This document shows, piece by piece, positions 13,277-21,679 of a DNA stretch of 25,350 nt (the stretch's first letter is position 1; every line of letters begins with the position of its first letter). The position numbers and the translations under genes were made by a program. This stretch comes from DASYAE01 sp036501535 (GTDB taxonomy: Bacteria > Actinomycetota > Actinomycetes > Streptomycetales > Catenulisporaceae). The stretch lies in contig DASYAE010000088.1 of assembly GCA_036501535.1 (NCBI GenBank), positions 1 to 25,350 on the forward strand, given 5' to 3'. A model generated the notes under the pieces. The model saw nothing but the letters and a program-made list of their open reading frames with translations, searched no databases and was not told where the DNA came from.

Positions 13277-16200
13277 TTGTTTAGCATAAACAGGCGAACA
13301 ACCCGCGCCGCGGCGCGGGCCGGATTCGTCGGGGCCAGCGCCGCCGCGCTCGTGGCGTGCGGCATCTGGGTCGGGGCGACCGGGGCTTCCGCGCAGACCA
13401 CGGCGAACACGCCGGTGAAGGTCGGCGCGGCGCCCGTGGTCCCAAGCGCGGCGACACACGCCGCGGCCCCGTCCGGGAGCACGCCCCTCACCGTCGACGT
13501 CAACCTCCAGCCGCGCAACGAGGCCGCGATCGGCAACCTGGTCACGGCGATCTCCACGCCGGGCTCGCCCGAATTCCACCACTACCTGTCCAAGGGCCAG
13601 TACACCTCGCTCTTCGGCCCGACGTCCGCCACCGTCGACGCGGTCGAGGCGGGGCTGGAGGCCAAGGGGCTGAAGGTCTCCTCGGTCTCCTCCGACAACC
13701 TGACCATCCACGTTTCCACGACGTTCGCCGGCGCGCAGGCCGCGTTCGGCACCGGCTTCGCCGGTTACCAGCTCGGCTCGCGCCACGTGTACGCGAACAC
13801 CAGCGCCCCGCAGCTGCCCGCCTCGATCGCCTCCGACGTCGCCGGCGTCATCGGCCTCGACGACCTCGCCGAGGAGACCACCGACGCCAAGCCCATCCAC
13901 TCCACGGGGACGGGTGCGCAGAAGTCGACGGCGTCGCCGAACTACCAGGCCCCGGGGATCTGCTCGGACTCCGAGATCAACCTCTACCCGTACCAGGGCG
14001 GCCTGACCCTGGAGAACGGCGTCGACTTCTACGAGCCCTCGACCCTCGACAGCATTTACGGGCTGACCCCTGAGCTGGGCGCCGGGGACGACGGCGGCGG
14101 CGTGAGCGTCGGCGTGTTCGAACTCGAGAGCTACGACCCGACCGGCGTGGCCGACTACGAGAAGTGCTTCGGCCTGTCGAACCCGGTCAAGGCGGTCAAG
14201 GTGGACGGCGGCCCGACCGCCGCCCCCAACCTGGCGAACAACGTCGGCGTCGAGAGCGCCATCGACATCGAGAACATCGCCGCCCTCGCGCAGGGCTCGA
14301 CGATCATCGACTACGAGGGCCCGGACGCGGTGAACGCGACCGACGCCAACGTCGAGGACGTCTACTCCGCCATGGTCACCCAGGACGTGGTCAAGGTGAT
14401 CTCGACCAGCTGGGGCCAGTGCGAGCTCGACCCCTCGAGCCCGTCGCTCGCCGCGGCCGAGAACACCATCTTCCAGGAGGCGGCGCTGCAGGGGCAGACC
14501 GTCGTCGCGGCCTCCGGCGACAACGGCTCGGAGACCTGCGCCGGCGACACCAACCTGACCGCGGCCCAGCAGGCCGGCCTGGTCGTGGACGACCCGGCCA
14601 GCCAGCCCTACGTGCTCGGCGTGGGCGGGACCTCGATGACCGGCACCGCCGCCCCGCAGATCAGCGTGTGGAACAACAGCTTCGAGTACACCGGCGGCGG
14701 AGCGACCGGCGGCGGCGTCTCGGAGACGTGGAGCGCGGTCAACGGCGGTCCACAGGGCGGTGTCGAGGGATCGGGCTACTCGAACCTCTGCAACGCCCCG
14801 ACCGGAAGCGTGTGCCGTCAGGTGCCTGACGTGTCGGCGCTCGCCGACCCGAACGACGGCGTGCTGATCACCGTGTACTACGACAACCCGAACGACCCCA
14901 CCGCCGGACCCGGCGAGTACTCGTTCCTGTACGGCGGGACCTCGCTGGCCGCGCCGATCTGGGCCGCGGTGTTGGCCATCGCGGACGCGAGCAAGGACTG
15001 CGCGGGCAACGGGTCGGTCGGCTTCGTCAACCCGACGCTCTACGAGGACGCCGCCGCCGGCGACACCGGCATCCTGAACGACGTCATCTCGCAGAACACC
15101 GGGATCAGCGGCAGCGTCAACGACAACGCGCTGAACGGCTCCGGCTACGCCGGCAGCGAGTACCCGGTCACCAACGGCTACGACCTGACCACCGGCCTCG
15201 GCGGCCCGGTCGGCACCGGCGTGACCAAGTCGGCCTGCGGCTCCGTGGCGCCGCCGACGGCGAGCTACTACGTCCCGGTCACCCCGACCCGCATCCTCGA
15301 CACGCAGACCGGCACCGGCGCGCCGCAGGCTCCGGTCGCGGGCGGCGGCGTCGTCACGCTCCAGGTGGGCGGCGACACGGTCGGCAGCAGCACCATCCCG
15401 ACGTCCGGCGTCACCGCGGTGGTGCTCAACCTGACCGCCACGGGCTCGACGACGACCGGCTACATCACCGCGTACCCGACCGGCACGCCCACGCCGGGCA
15501 CGTCGAACCTGCACTTCCCGGCGACCGCGACGGTCTCGAACCTGGTGATCGTCCCGGTGAGCGCGGCCGGCAAGCTCAGCCTCTACAACGGGGCGGCGGG
15601 CACCACCAACCTGTACGGCGACGTCGAGGGCTACTTCACCTCGTCGTCCTCGGCCGCCGGGGTCGACACCTATGACGCGATCACCCCGGTCCGGTTCATG
15701 GACACCCGCAACGGGACCGGCGTGCGCGAGGGTTCGGTTCCCGCCGACGGCTCGGTGACGCTCCCGGTCGCCGGGAAGAACGGCGTTCCGGCGAACGCGA
15801 CGGCGGTGGCCATCAACACCATCGCCATCACGGGCACCAGCGGGTCGATCACCGTCTACCCGTCCGCCACGGTCGAGCCGAGCGTGCCAAACCTCTACTA
15901 CGGTTCGTACACGATCGCCAACGTGACGATCGTCCCGCTGGACTCCAGCGGCGATCTGACATTCGCCAACAACAGCAGCAGCGCCGTGCAGATGGTCGCG
16001 GACGTCTCCGGGTACTACGTCGCCGGCACCGGCGGCGAGGTGTTCCACGCGAGCGCGCCCGTCCGGCTGATGTACACGGCCAACGGCATCGGCGTGGGCA
16101 GCACCACCCCGCTCGCCGCGGGCGCCACCATGGGCTTCAACCTGGGCGACGCGGGCAGCACGCTGGCCTCGTCGAGCGCCGTGGTCGGCACCCTGGCGGC

Positions 16201-16408
16201 GATCAGCCCGCAGGACAGCGGCTTCGTGACGGCGTACCCGGCCTCGATCCCCCGGCCGACGCCGTCGAGCCTGGACTTCCCGGCCGGGCAGTCCTCGTCG
16301 AACCTGGCGATCCTGCCGAACACCGACGGGTCCATCGAGTTCTACAACAGCTCGGCGGGCTCGATCCAGCTGCTTCTGGACCTCAACGGCTACTTCAGCA
16401 CGCACTGA
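13277..16408 (+). CDS. Secreted S53 family (sedolisin/kumamolisin) serine-carboxyl protease with three C-terminal repeats
   Basis: A 1043-residue preproprotease. A signal peptide (about 1-39) ends in GASA before Gln40; an internal LVAC (25-28) also fits a lipobox. A pro-kumamolisin activation domain follows, with FHHYLSKGQYTSLFGPT. The S53 catalytic domain shows Glu326 and Asp330 (ESAIDIE), oxyanion-hole Asp415 (SGDNGSE) and Ser556 (GGTSLAAPIW). Three repeats of about 125 residues follow (about 15266-15640, 15665-16020, 16040-16405), opening YYVPVTPTRILDT, YDAITPVRFMDT and FHASAPVRLMYT and closing in DVEGYF, DVSGYY and DLNGYF. The TTG at 13277 is chosen because the signal peptide begins there; 55 residues of a longer frame look non-coding. 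The enzyme would act outside the cell at acid pH, and the repeats may bind the cell surface. Confidence 0.9.
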   Translation: MFSINRRTTRAAARAGFVGASAAALVACGIWVGATGASAQTTANTPVKVGAAPVVPSAATHAAAPSGSTPLTVDVNLQPRNEAAIGNLVTAISTPGSPEFHHYLSKGQYTSLFGPTSATVDAVEAGLEAKGLKVSSVSSDNLTIHVSTTFAGAQAAFGTGFAGYQLGSRHVYANTSAPQLPASIASDVAGVIGLDDLAEETTDAKPIHSTGTGAQKSTASPNYQAPGICSDSEINLYPYQGGLTLENGVDFYEPSTLDSIYGLTPELGAGDDGGGVSVGVFELESYDPTGVADYEKCFGLSNPVKAVKVDGGPTAAPNLANNVGVESAIDIENIAALAQGSTIIDYEGPDAVNATDANVEDVYSAMVTQDVVKVISTSWGQCELDPSSPSLAAAENTIFQEAALQGQTVVAASGDNGSETCAGDTNLTAAQQAGLVVDDPASQPYVLGVGGTSMTGTAAPQISVWNNSFEYTGGGATGGGVSETWSAVNGGPQGGVEGSGYSNLCNAPTGSVCRQVPDVSALADPNDGVLITVYYDNPNDPTAGPGEYSFLYGGTSLAAPIWAAVLAIADASKDCAGNGSVGFVNPTLYEDAAAGDTGILNDVISQNTGISGSVNDNALNGSGYAGSEYPVTNGYDLTTGLGGPVGTGVTKSACGSVAPPTASYYVPVTPTRILDTQTGTGAPQAPVAGGGVVTLQVGGDTVGSSTIPTSGVTAVVLNLTATGSTTTGYITAYPTGTPTPGTSNLHFPATATVSNLVIVPVSAAGKLSLYNGAAGTTNLYGDVEGYFTSSSSAAGVDTYDAITPVRFMDTRNGTGVREGSVPADGSVTLPVAGKNGVPANATAVAINTIAITGTSGSITVYPSATVEPSVPNLYYGSYTIANVTIVPLDSSGDLTFANNSSSAVQMVADVSGYYVAGTGGEVFHASAPVRLMYTANGIGVGSTTPLAAGATMGFNLGDAGSTLASSSAVVGTLAAISPQDSGFVTAYPASIPRPTPSSLDFPAGQSSSNLAILPNTDGSIEFYNSSAGSIQLLLDLNGYFSTH

Positions 16409-16436
16409 GTTAGATGCGCTGAGTACCTAGCCTAGG

Positions 16437-16478
16437 ACGGCCTGGCGCGAACGCCTCACGGCGGCCGCGCCAGGCCGT
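16437..16478. terminator. Long hairpin terminator between convergent genes
   Basis: ACGGCCTGGCGCG (16437-16449) and CGCGCCAGGCCGT (16466-16478) form a perfect 13-bp stem with a 16-nt loop. It lies between the stops of the protease and the ArsR gene and has no T tract, typical of a bidirectional actinomycete terminator. Confidence 0.75.
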
Positions 16479-16496
16479 TCCGCTGAGCGGGGGCCG

Positions 16497-17297
16497 TCAG
16501 CGCTCGAAGGCCACGCCGAACAGGTCCGACAACGCGGCGCGACCCCCGCGGGTCACGCTGATGCTGCGGCCGGTGTCCCGCCGGCGGATCCAGTCGGCGT
16601 CGAGGAATCCGGCGAGCAGCGCGCGGCCGAGCGGGCCGGAGGCGTGGTGGCGCTGCTCGGTCCAGTCGACGCAGTAGCGCACGAGGATGCGCTGCGGCAC
16701 GTCGGGGATTTTCACTCCGGCGGAGTGTTCCAGGAAGAAGCGGCCGGACGAGGTCAGGGTGTAGTCGATGTCGTGTCCGTAGGCGGACGGGCGATCGTGG
16801 TCGGCCGTCTCGGGGTCGTAGACGCCGTCTCCGCCTTCCAGGTGATGCGCCGTCAGCAGTGCCTTCATCAGATCGGCGCCGAGGCGGCCGGCCAGATGGT
16901 CGTAGCAGGTGCGGGCGGCGCGCAGTTGGGCCGCGCGGGTGCCTTCCCGCAGCGAGCGGACCGGACGAGTCGGGGCCAGGCGGAGGATCTGCTCGAGCAG
17001 TTCGCCCACATGGGGGCCGGAGAGCCGGTAGTAGCGGTGCCGGCCGTGCGTCTCGACGGCGAGCAGGCCCGCGTCGGTGAGCTGGGCCAGATGGCCGCTC
17101 GCGGTGGACCGGGCGACGCCCGCCTCGTCGGCCAACACGCTGGCGGGCAGGGAGCGGCCGTCGTTGAGCGCCAGCAGCACCCGGCAGCGGGCCCGGTCGG
17201 ACAGCAGCGCGCCGACGCCGGCGAGTTCCGCGTCGCCGAGCTGGCCGGCGCCGGGCCGTGCAGTCATCGGCCGTGCAGTGGTCTGAGTGCTAACCAT
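16497..17297 (-). CDS. ArsR-family winged-helix transcriptional regulator
   Basis: A 266-residue regulator. The ArsR/SmtB-type winged HTH occupies about residues 20-95: LLSDRARCRVLLALNDGRSL, then VARSTASGHLAQLTDAGLL as recognition helix and ETHGRHRYYRL as wing. No Cys metal-site motif is present in the DNA-binding helix, so a metal ligand is unlikely. The C-terminal 170 residues form an all-helical extension seen in longer actinomycete members, ending with a second wing-like ISVTRGGRAALSDLFG. The ATG at 17297 is chosen because it lies just after the ancestral stop (17300-17302) of the NIPSNAP gene, a coupled arrangement; the frame to 17342 runs back into that gene. It probably controls its own operon. 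The 9-bp palindrome TGCTTAGCA upstream at 17541-17549 (- strand) is a weak operator candidate. Confidence 0.85.
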   Translation of the reverse strand: MVSTQTTARPMTARPGAGQLGDAELAGVGALLSDRARCRVLLALNDGRSLPASVLADEAGVARSTASGHLAQLTDAGLLAVETHGRHRYYRLSGPHVGELLEQILRLAPTRPVRSLREGTRAAQLRAARTCYDHLAGRLGADLMKALLTAHHLEGGDGVYDPETADHDRPSAYGHDIDYTLTSSGRFFLEHSAGVKIPDVPQRILVRYCVDWTEQRHHASGPLGRALLAGFLDADWIRRRDTGRSISVTRGGRAALSDLFGVAFER

Positions 17298-17299
17298 GA

Positions 17300-17466
17300 T
17301 CAGACCCGGCGCAGGAAGGAGCGGCGCTCGGCGCGGATGCACTCGGTGCGGCGGGAGTGCTCGATATTGGCCTGCGCGTCGGGGTCGGCGGCCAGGCGGC
17401 GGCGTACTGCTCGAAGTCGGCGATGCGGTACGGGTCGAGTTCGTACTGGATCACACAGGTGATCAT
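17300..17466 (-). pseudogene. NIPSNAP-family gene broken by internal deletion
   Basis: The ATG at 17466 has a GAGGA ribosome site and begins a clear NIPSNAP-type N-terminus, MITCVIQYELDPYRIADFE (residues 1-19), continuing QYAAAW. After about 25 codons the frame turns to Pro/Ser/Ala-rich noise. In the next frame, from about 17398, the family C-terminus appears: RLAADPDAQANIEHSRR, then ECIRAERRSFLRRV, and a stop at 17300-17302. NIPSNAP proteins are usually about 100 residues, so roughly 45 central residues are missing. The junction reads GCCGCCGCCTGGCCGCC, where GCCTGG serves both frames, consistent with a deletion between short direct repeats. The original stop lies just before the ArsR ATG, so the two were an operon. 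The NIPSNAP product is presumably lost. Confidence 0.75.
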
Positions 17467-17620
17467 GGTTCGTCCTCGCTCTCGGGGGCACGCGGCGCGT
17501 CGATGATCAACGCGCGGTTCTCCGACGTGCACGGTTCCCATGCTAAGCACAGGACGATTCGGCCCCGGGCGAATCGTGCGGCCGCCCCGGTCCGGCGGCG
17601 GGCCGGGCTCTCGGCCCTGG

Positions 17621-18850
17621 TCAGGCCGCCAGGAAGGGCACCGCGGCGAAGAGGCGGGCGCCGACGCCTATCGCGCGCTCGTCCGCGTCGAAGGCGCCGG
17701 TGTGCAGGTCCGGGGCGTGCGTCGCGCCCGGCGACCGGACGCCGAGGCGGACCATCGCGCCGGGCACGTGGTCGAGGTACCAGGCGAAGTCCTCGCCGCC
17801 GAGGCTCTGGTCGGTCTGGCTGACCGCCCCCTCGCCGAGGACCGCGGTGAGGGCCTTGCGCACCAGCTCGGTGCACTCGACGTCGTTGACCACCGGCGGC
17901 ACCCCGCGGGTGTATTCGAGCTCGGTCTTCACCCCGAAGGTGTCGCTCATGCTGTCGACCGTGCGGCGCACCAGGTCCGGGATCTGGTTCCAGGCGTCCA
18001 GCTCCGTGCAGCGCACGGTGCCCTTCACGAAGCCGTGCACGGGGATCGCGTTCGCCGCCTTGCCGGCCTCGACGTGCCCCCAGACGATGGACGTGCCGGA
18101 GCGCGGGTCCAGCCGGCGGGAGAGCGCCGCGGGCAGGCCGGTCACCATGGAGGCCAGGGCGAAGACCACGTCGCTGGTCAGGTGCGGCCGGGAGGAGTGG
18201 CCGCCGGGTCCGGTCAGGGTGAGCTGGATCAGGTCGCAGGCGGAGGTGATCGGCCCGCTGCGCAGCCCGACCCGGCCGACCTCGGTGCGCGGATCGCAGT
18301 GCAGCGCCAGGATGCGGCCGACCCCGTCGAGCGCGCCCTCCTTGACCATCAGCGCGGCGCCGCGCAGCACCTCCTCGGCCGGCTGGAAGATCAGCCGCAC
18401 CGGGACCGGCAGCCCGTAGTCGTCGGCCAGCTGTTTGATCAGCAGGCCGGCGCCGAGCAGCACGGAGGCGTGCACGTCGTGCCCGCAGGCATGGCAGACG
18501 CCTGAAATAGTCGATCGGTACGGCACGTCCTTCTCGTCGGCCACGGGCAGCGCGTCGATGTCCGCGCGCAGCGCGACGATCGGCCGTGCCTCGGGACCGG
18601 TGCCCGGGATGTCGCAGACCAGTCCGGAGCCGGGGATCAGCTGCGGCGCCAGGCCGGCCGCGGCGAGCCGCTCGGCGATCCGCGCCGTGGTGCGTGTTTC
18701 GGCGAGCGAGAGTTCCGGGTGTCGGTGCAGGTCCCGGCGGAACTCGACCAGTTCCTCGTCCTGCGCGAGCGCGAGTCGCTCCAGCGCGGCGGTCAGCGGC
18801 GTCGAGCGCCGCGGGGATGGGTGAGGTGCTTCACCTTCGGAATCTCTCAT
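17621..18850 (-). CDS. M20D-family amidohydrolase (N-acyl amino acid/hippurate hydrolase type)
   Basis: A 409-residue metallo-amidohydrolase of the M20D (IAA-amino acid hydrolase/hippuricase) group. FRRDLHRHPELSLAE is the typical N-terminal signature. Metal ligands lie in CHACGHDVH, in the Glu pair of FQPAEE, in LALHCDPR and in the last conserved His of DLHTGAFDADE. The lid (dimerisation) domain sits between, with GPGGHSSRPHL. These enzymes remove acyl groups from amino acids or open cyclic amides in the cytoplasm; the substrate here is unknown. ATG 18850 is preferred. A TTG at 18910 overlaps the stop of the upstream glycosylase gene (TTGA) and would couple the two, but the added 20 residues look non-native. 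The genes are probably cotranscribed. Confidence 0.92.
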   Translation of the reverse strand: MRDSEGEAPHPSPRRSTPLTAALERLALAQDEELVEFRRDLHRHPELSLAETRTTARIAERLAAAGLAPQLIPGSGLVCDIPGTGPEARPIVALRADIDALPVADEKDVPYRSTISGVCHACGHDVHASVLLGAGLLIKQLADDYGLPVPVRLIFQPAEEVLRGAALMVKEGALDGVGRILALHCDPRTEVGRVGLRSGPITSACDLIQLTLTGPGGHSSRPHLTSDVVFALASMVTGLPAALSRRLDPRSGTSIVWGHVEAGKAANAIPVHGFVKGTVRCTELDAWNQIPDLVRRTVDSMSDTFGVKTELEYTRGVPPVVNDVECTELVRKALTAVLGEGAVSQTDQSLGGEDFAWYLDHVPGAMVRLGVRSPGATHAPDLHTGAFDADERAIGVGARLFAAVPFLAA

Positions 18851-18906
18851 TGCATCAGGGTAGAGCACCTTGACGTTTGCGCGACTTGCTTTACGCTGTC
18901 TTTCCC

Positions 18907-19509
18907 TCAATGTGCGGACGTCGCCCTATGGCATCCCTCGAGGTGATCGTCGACCATCCCGGTCGCCTGCATCAGGGCATATGCGCCGGTCGGACCGATG
19001 AACGTGAAACCGTGCTTACGCAAAGCTTTCGCCATCGCCGTCGACTCCGCGGTGATCGCCGGCACGTCCGCCATCACCCGTAAGCGCTTCTTGCGCGGTT
19101 CTGGAGCGAACTTCCAGACGAATGCGTCGAGCCCTTCAGGCAGGTCAAGAGCCACGCGCGCGTTGCGGATCGAGGCTTCGATCTTGGCCCGGCTGCGGAC
19201 GATCCCGGCGTTGCCGAGCAGTCGTTCGACGTCCTGGTCGGTGAAACGGGCGACTTGGGCGATATGGAACCCCCCGTACGCGGTGCGGAACGCTTCGCGC
19301 TTACGCAGGATGGTCAGCCAGGACAGGCCCGCCTGGAAGCCCTCGAGCACGACGCGCTCGTACATCGCGTCGTCGCCGTGTAGGGGTCGACCCCACTCTT
19401 CGTCGTGATACGCCACATAATCGAGCGCGGAACCACCCCAAGCGCACCGGGCGCGTCCGTCGTCCCCCGTCACAAGGTCTGGCACAGCACGACATTCTAG
19501 ACCGTTCAT
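18907..19509 (-). CDS. tag: DNA-3-methyladenine glycosylase I
   Basis: A 200-residue base-excision repair enzyme that removes 3-methyladenine from alkylated DNA. The family signature RCAWG, YVAYHDEEWGRPLHGD and FQAGLSWLTILRKREAFR is clear. The zinc snap is present: Cys of CAWG, His of YHDEEW, and the C-terminal pair in HLEGC, spaced as in E. coli Tag (His175 and Cys179). The catalytic-region acidic residue of YHDEEWG is kept. ATG 19509 is chosen over the longer frame to 19554; the family usually begins close to CAWG, so a shorter GTG start is also possible. It is divergent from a macro-domain gene, with a palindrome between them, and lies 56 bp before the amidohydrolase gene. Confidence 0.94.
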   Translation of the reverse strand: MNGLECRAVPDLVTGDDGRARCAWGGSALDYVAYHDEEWGRPLHGDDAMYERVVLEGFQAGLSWLTILRKREAFRTAYGGFHIAQVARFTDQDVERLLGNAGIVRSRAKIEASIRNARVALDLPEGLDAFVWKFAPEPRKKRLRVMADVPAITAESTAMAKALRKHGFTFIGPTGAYALMQATGMVDDHLEGCHRATSAH

Positions 19510-19532
19510 GCGGCTGTGAGCGGCCATCCGTC

Positions 19533-19545
19533 GCAGGTTACCTGC
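19533..19545. promoter_or_regulatory. Palindrome in the tag/macro divergent region
   Basis: GCAGGT and ACCTGC form a perfect 6-bp inverted repeat around a single central T. It lies 24 bp before the tag start and 37 bp before the macro-domain gene start, so one bound protein could control both. Confidence 0.4.
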
Positions 19546-19581
19546 TTGCCCCATCAGGGTTCTGGGCTGGATGCTACCGCC

Positions 19582-20718
19582 ATGCCTGCGGAGCCCGTCC
19601 CGAACCTCGACGTGCTCGTCGGCGAACTCCGCGAGTTGCGGCTGGTGGGTTTACTGCGGCTACGCCGCTTGAACCCGGACGGGCTGGGCCGGGCCGCGCG
19701 AATCCAGGTCGGTGACAGCGGTCCGGCGGCTATCGAGACGATGCTGCGTAGCGCGGTGGATCGATTGGGTGAGGGGAGTTTGGGCGAGTCTGCTGCGTAT
19801 ACCTTCGGGCTGACACAAGGCACGCGAGATTGGCCGGGGCAGGATCGGCGGCGTCGTGCCGCCGAGGTGTACGGGGTGAGCGTCGACCGGTTCCGGAAGT
19901 ACCAGGAGCGGTTCGTGGTCGAGCAGGTCGCCGAGCAGATCCTGCAGCTGTGCGCGGAACCGATGGCGACGCACAGTGCACAGTCACACACGGAACGTGC
20001 CTCGATAGGTCCGGGGCGGCAGGTGGCATTGGCGTTCGCGATCAGCGCGGGGCTCGACGCGGAGGGCTCGGTTTCACAGGTTGCCCGGATCGTCGTGCAC
20101 TCGTTCCCGATCGAGCTGCTGACCGGCGTGGACGTCTATGTGAGTCCCTCGAACGTGTACTTCGAGATCTCGCGGATCTTCGGTGACACGGTCTCTGCTT
20201 CATTGCGCCGAGCGGGCGCATGGCGCGATGCGGCCGGACGAGTAGTCGACGACGCCATCCGGCGCGAGCTGGCGGACTGGGTCGACGAGCGCGGCGGTCC
20301 GGGCACCGCGACGCGTCCCGGGACGATCGCCGCGACGAGTGCGGGCGCGCTGGCAGAGCACGGCGCGCGCCGGATCTACCACGCCGCGGTGGCGGTTCCG
20401 GAGGGCGCGGGGATGTCGTACAAGGTGGACGAGTGGGCCGTGGCCGAGTCGGTCCGGGGAGTCTTCGCCACCGCTTCGCAGGAGCGTGACTCCTACGATC
20501 CGCCGCTCGCCTCGCTGTGTTTTCCGTTGCTCGGCGCGGGACGCGGCGGCATGCCCGTGGACAGCAGCATCAACGTGCTGTGGTGGGCGTTGCGCGAGGA
20601 GCTGCGACGCGATCCGTCGTGGGCGGTGCATATCGCGGTACGGGACCATCAGCTTGCTGAGCAGGTCGTCGAGCACTTGCTGTTGGAGGGCGCGCGGCTG
20701 GCGGATGACGCGGAGTGA
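19582..20718 (+). CDS. Macro-domain protein with N-terminal helical domain
   Basis: A 378-residue protein. Residues about 175-365 form a macro domain: GVDVYVSPSN (182-191) with its conserved Asn, then FGDTVSASLRRAGAW, PGTIAATSAG, RIYHAAVA and LLGAGRGGMP (316-325). Macro domains bind or hydrolyse ADP-ribose derivatives. The first 125 residues form a helical domain (IETMLRSAVDRLGEGS, then RRRAAEVYGVSVDRFRK) of a type I associate with actinobacterial effector and signalling proteins; that memory is not checked. ATG 19582 is preferred to GTG 19516, whose extra 22 residues look random. Codon 24 is TTA (19651-19653), rare in high-GC actinomycetes and bldA-dependent in Streptomyces. It is divergent from tag. 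A role in ADP-ribose signalling, defence or reversal of DNA modification is possible. Confidence 0.8.
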   Translation: MPAEPVPNLDVLVGELRELRLVGLLRLRRLNPDGLGRAARIQVGDSGPAAIETMLRSAVDRLGEGSLGESAAYTFGLTQGTRDWPGQDRRRRAAEVYGVSVDRFRKYQERFVVEQVAEQILQLCAEPMATHSAQSHTERASIGPGRQVALAFAISAGLDAEGSVSQVARIVVHSFPIELLTGVDVYVSPSNVYFEISRIFGDTVSASLRRAGAWRDAAGRVVDDAIRRELADWVDERGGPGTATRPGTIAATSAGALAEHGARRIYHAAVAVPEGAGMSYKVDEWAVAESVRGVFATASQERDSYDPPLASLCFPLLGAGRGGMPVDSSINVLWWALREELRRDPSWAVHIAVRDHQLAEQVVEHLLLEGARLADDAE

Positions 20719-20733
20719 GATCTGAGCTCGTCG

Positions 20734-21615
20734 TCATGACCGCCATAGGCGCACGCGAAGCAATAGGCGGCGCGGGTCGGAGAACCAGGTGCGCGCGTGC
20801 ATGACCCGGTGGTTGTCGAGGATAAGCACATCGCCGGGCCTTGGCTGGAGTTCGACGGCGCCCTGCGCGCGGTTGAACACCGTGCCGATGAGGCTTGCCG
20901 CGTCATGGAGCCGTGCGGGCAGCGCCGGGTCGAGGTTGTCCGTGCGCCAGCGGATCCGGAGGCCGCCGACGGTCGCGGGGTCCGGTGTCAGGGCCGGCAT
21001 GGCCGACATCTCGGGCGCGGCGGCGGCGTCGAATTCGGCCGGGATGCGCCACCGCCAGATCGGCCGACTCATCAGATCGAGCGACTCGGCGCCATGCGCA
21101 CAAGCCTTCAGCGCGCTGATCGCCGGCTCGACCGCCAGCAGCCGGCTGAGGCCGCCGTCCACAGCCGGACGGACGACGAACAGACAGACGTAGTCCTCGG
21201 GCCGGTCGTGATATTGCGCGTCGGTGTGGAAGCCGGCCGCGCCCGCTCTGGCGGAGAAGGTCGCCTTCGGCGATGCAGCGTTCGGCGGCGCGGCGGGCGT
21301 GACCGGCCAGACCGCGCGCCCGCCGTCGCGCGTCGAAGGGACGCCGAACTCCGAGGCGAGGTCGAGGACGGCGCGCTCGTGGGACGCGATCAAGCCCCGA
21401 TCGACCAGGCCGAAATCAATCGCGGGCAGCAGAGTCCAGCCGCGCTCGGCCAGCTGCCGCCGAGCGGTGCCGAGAAGCCCCACGACCGCAGCCGGAAGCC
21501 GGCGGCCCGACAACGCGCGATCGCCTCGGCGTGGAATTCCGACGGTTGACGACGTTTCGGCCGATCCGGACGGCGCGGTGCCGGATGGGCCGGTTCCCGG
21601 TGCGGGCGGCGGCAC
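20734..21615 (-). CDS. TauD/clavaminate-synthase-like Fe(II)/2-oxoglutarate oxygenase
   Basis: A 293-residue non-haem iron oxygenase. The facial triad is His130 and Asp132 (GFHTDAQYH) and His273 (NHRVMHAR). The Arg-rich end DPRRLLLRVRLW supplies the 2-oxoglutarate-binding Arg. GDVLILDNHRVMHAR is the classic TauD/CAS-like C-terminal block. Residues 1-30 are a Pro/Ser/Gly-rich extension outside the fold. The GTG start has an excellent AGGAGGA ribosome site 7 nt upstream. Such enzymes hydroxylate or desaturate amino acids and natural-product intermediates; none of the neighbours is a biosynthetic gene, so the substrate is open. It converges on the macro-domain gene with 15 bp between stops. Two inverted repeats in the leader suggest specific regulation. 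Confidence 0.85.
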   Translation of the reverse strand: MPPPAPGTGPSGTAPSGSAETSSTVGIPRRGDRALSGRRLPAAVVGLLGTARRQLAERGWTLLPAIDFGLVDRGLIASHERAVLDLASEFGVPSTRDGGRAVWPVTPAAPPNAASPKATFSARAGAAGFHTDAQYHDRPEDYVCLFVVRPAVDGGLSRLLAVEPAISALKACAHGAESLDLMSRPIWRWRIPAEFDAAAAPEMSAMPALTPDPATVGGLRIRWRTDNLDPALPARLHDAASLIGTVFNRAQGAVELQPRPGDVLILDNHRVMHARTWFSDPRRLLLRVRLWRS

Positions 21616-21647
21616 GCGAAACTCCTCCTGGTCGGGCGCGGCGGCGC

Positions 21648-21679
21648 ATTCGGTCGACCCGAATCTGACGGGTCGTCAG
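21648..21679. promoter_or_regulatory. Two adjacent inverted repeats in the oxygenase leader
   Basis: ATTCGG-5-CCGAAT (21648-21664) is followed immediately by CTGACG-3-CGTCAG (21665-21679). Both are perfect 6-bp inverted repeats. They lie 33-64 bp upstream of the oxygenase GTG and are the right size for dimeric repressors such as TetR or MarR proteins. The rest of the gap, 21680-21890, shows no gene. Confidence 0.6.

Noticed and set aside
12876..13289. 137-codon + strand frame upstream of the protease
   Set aside because: No ribosome site, poor codon bias and rich in Arg, Ser and Gly; it also runs into the protease signal peptide in another frame.
13268..16405. 1045-codon open frame antisense to the S53 protease
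   Set aside because: It mirrors the codon bias of the real gene on the other strand, has no recognisable domain and consists of Arg/Val/Gly-rich low complexity.
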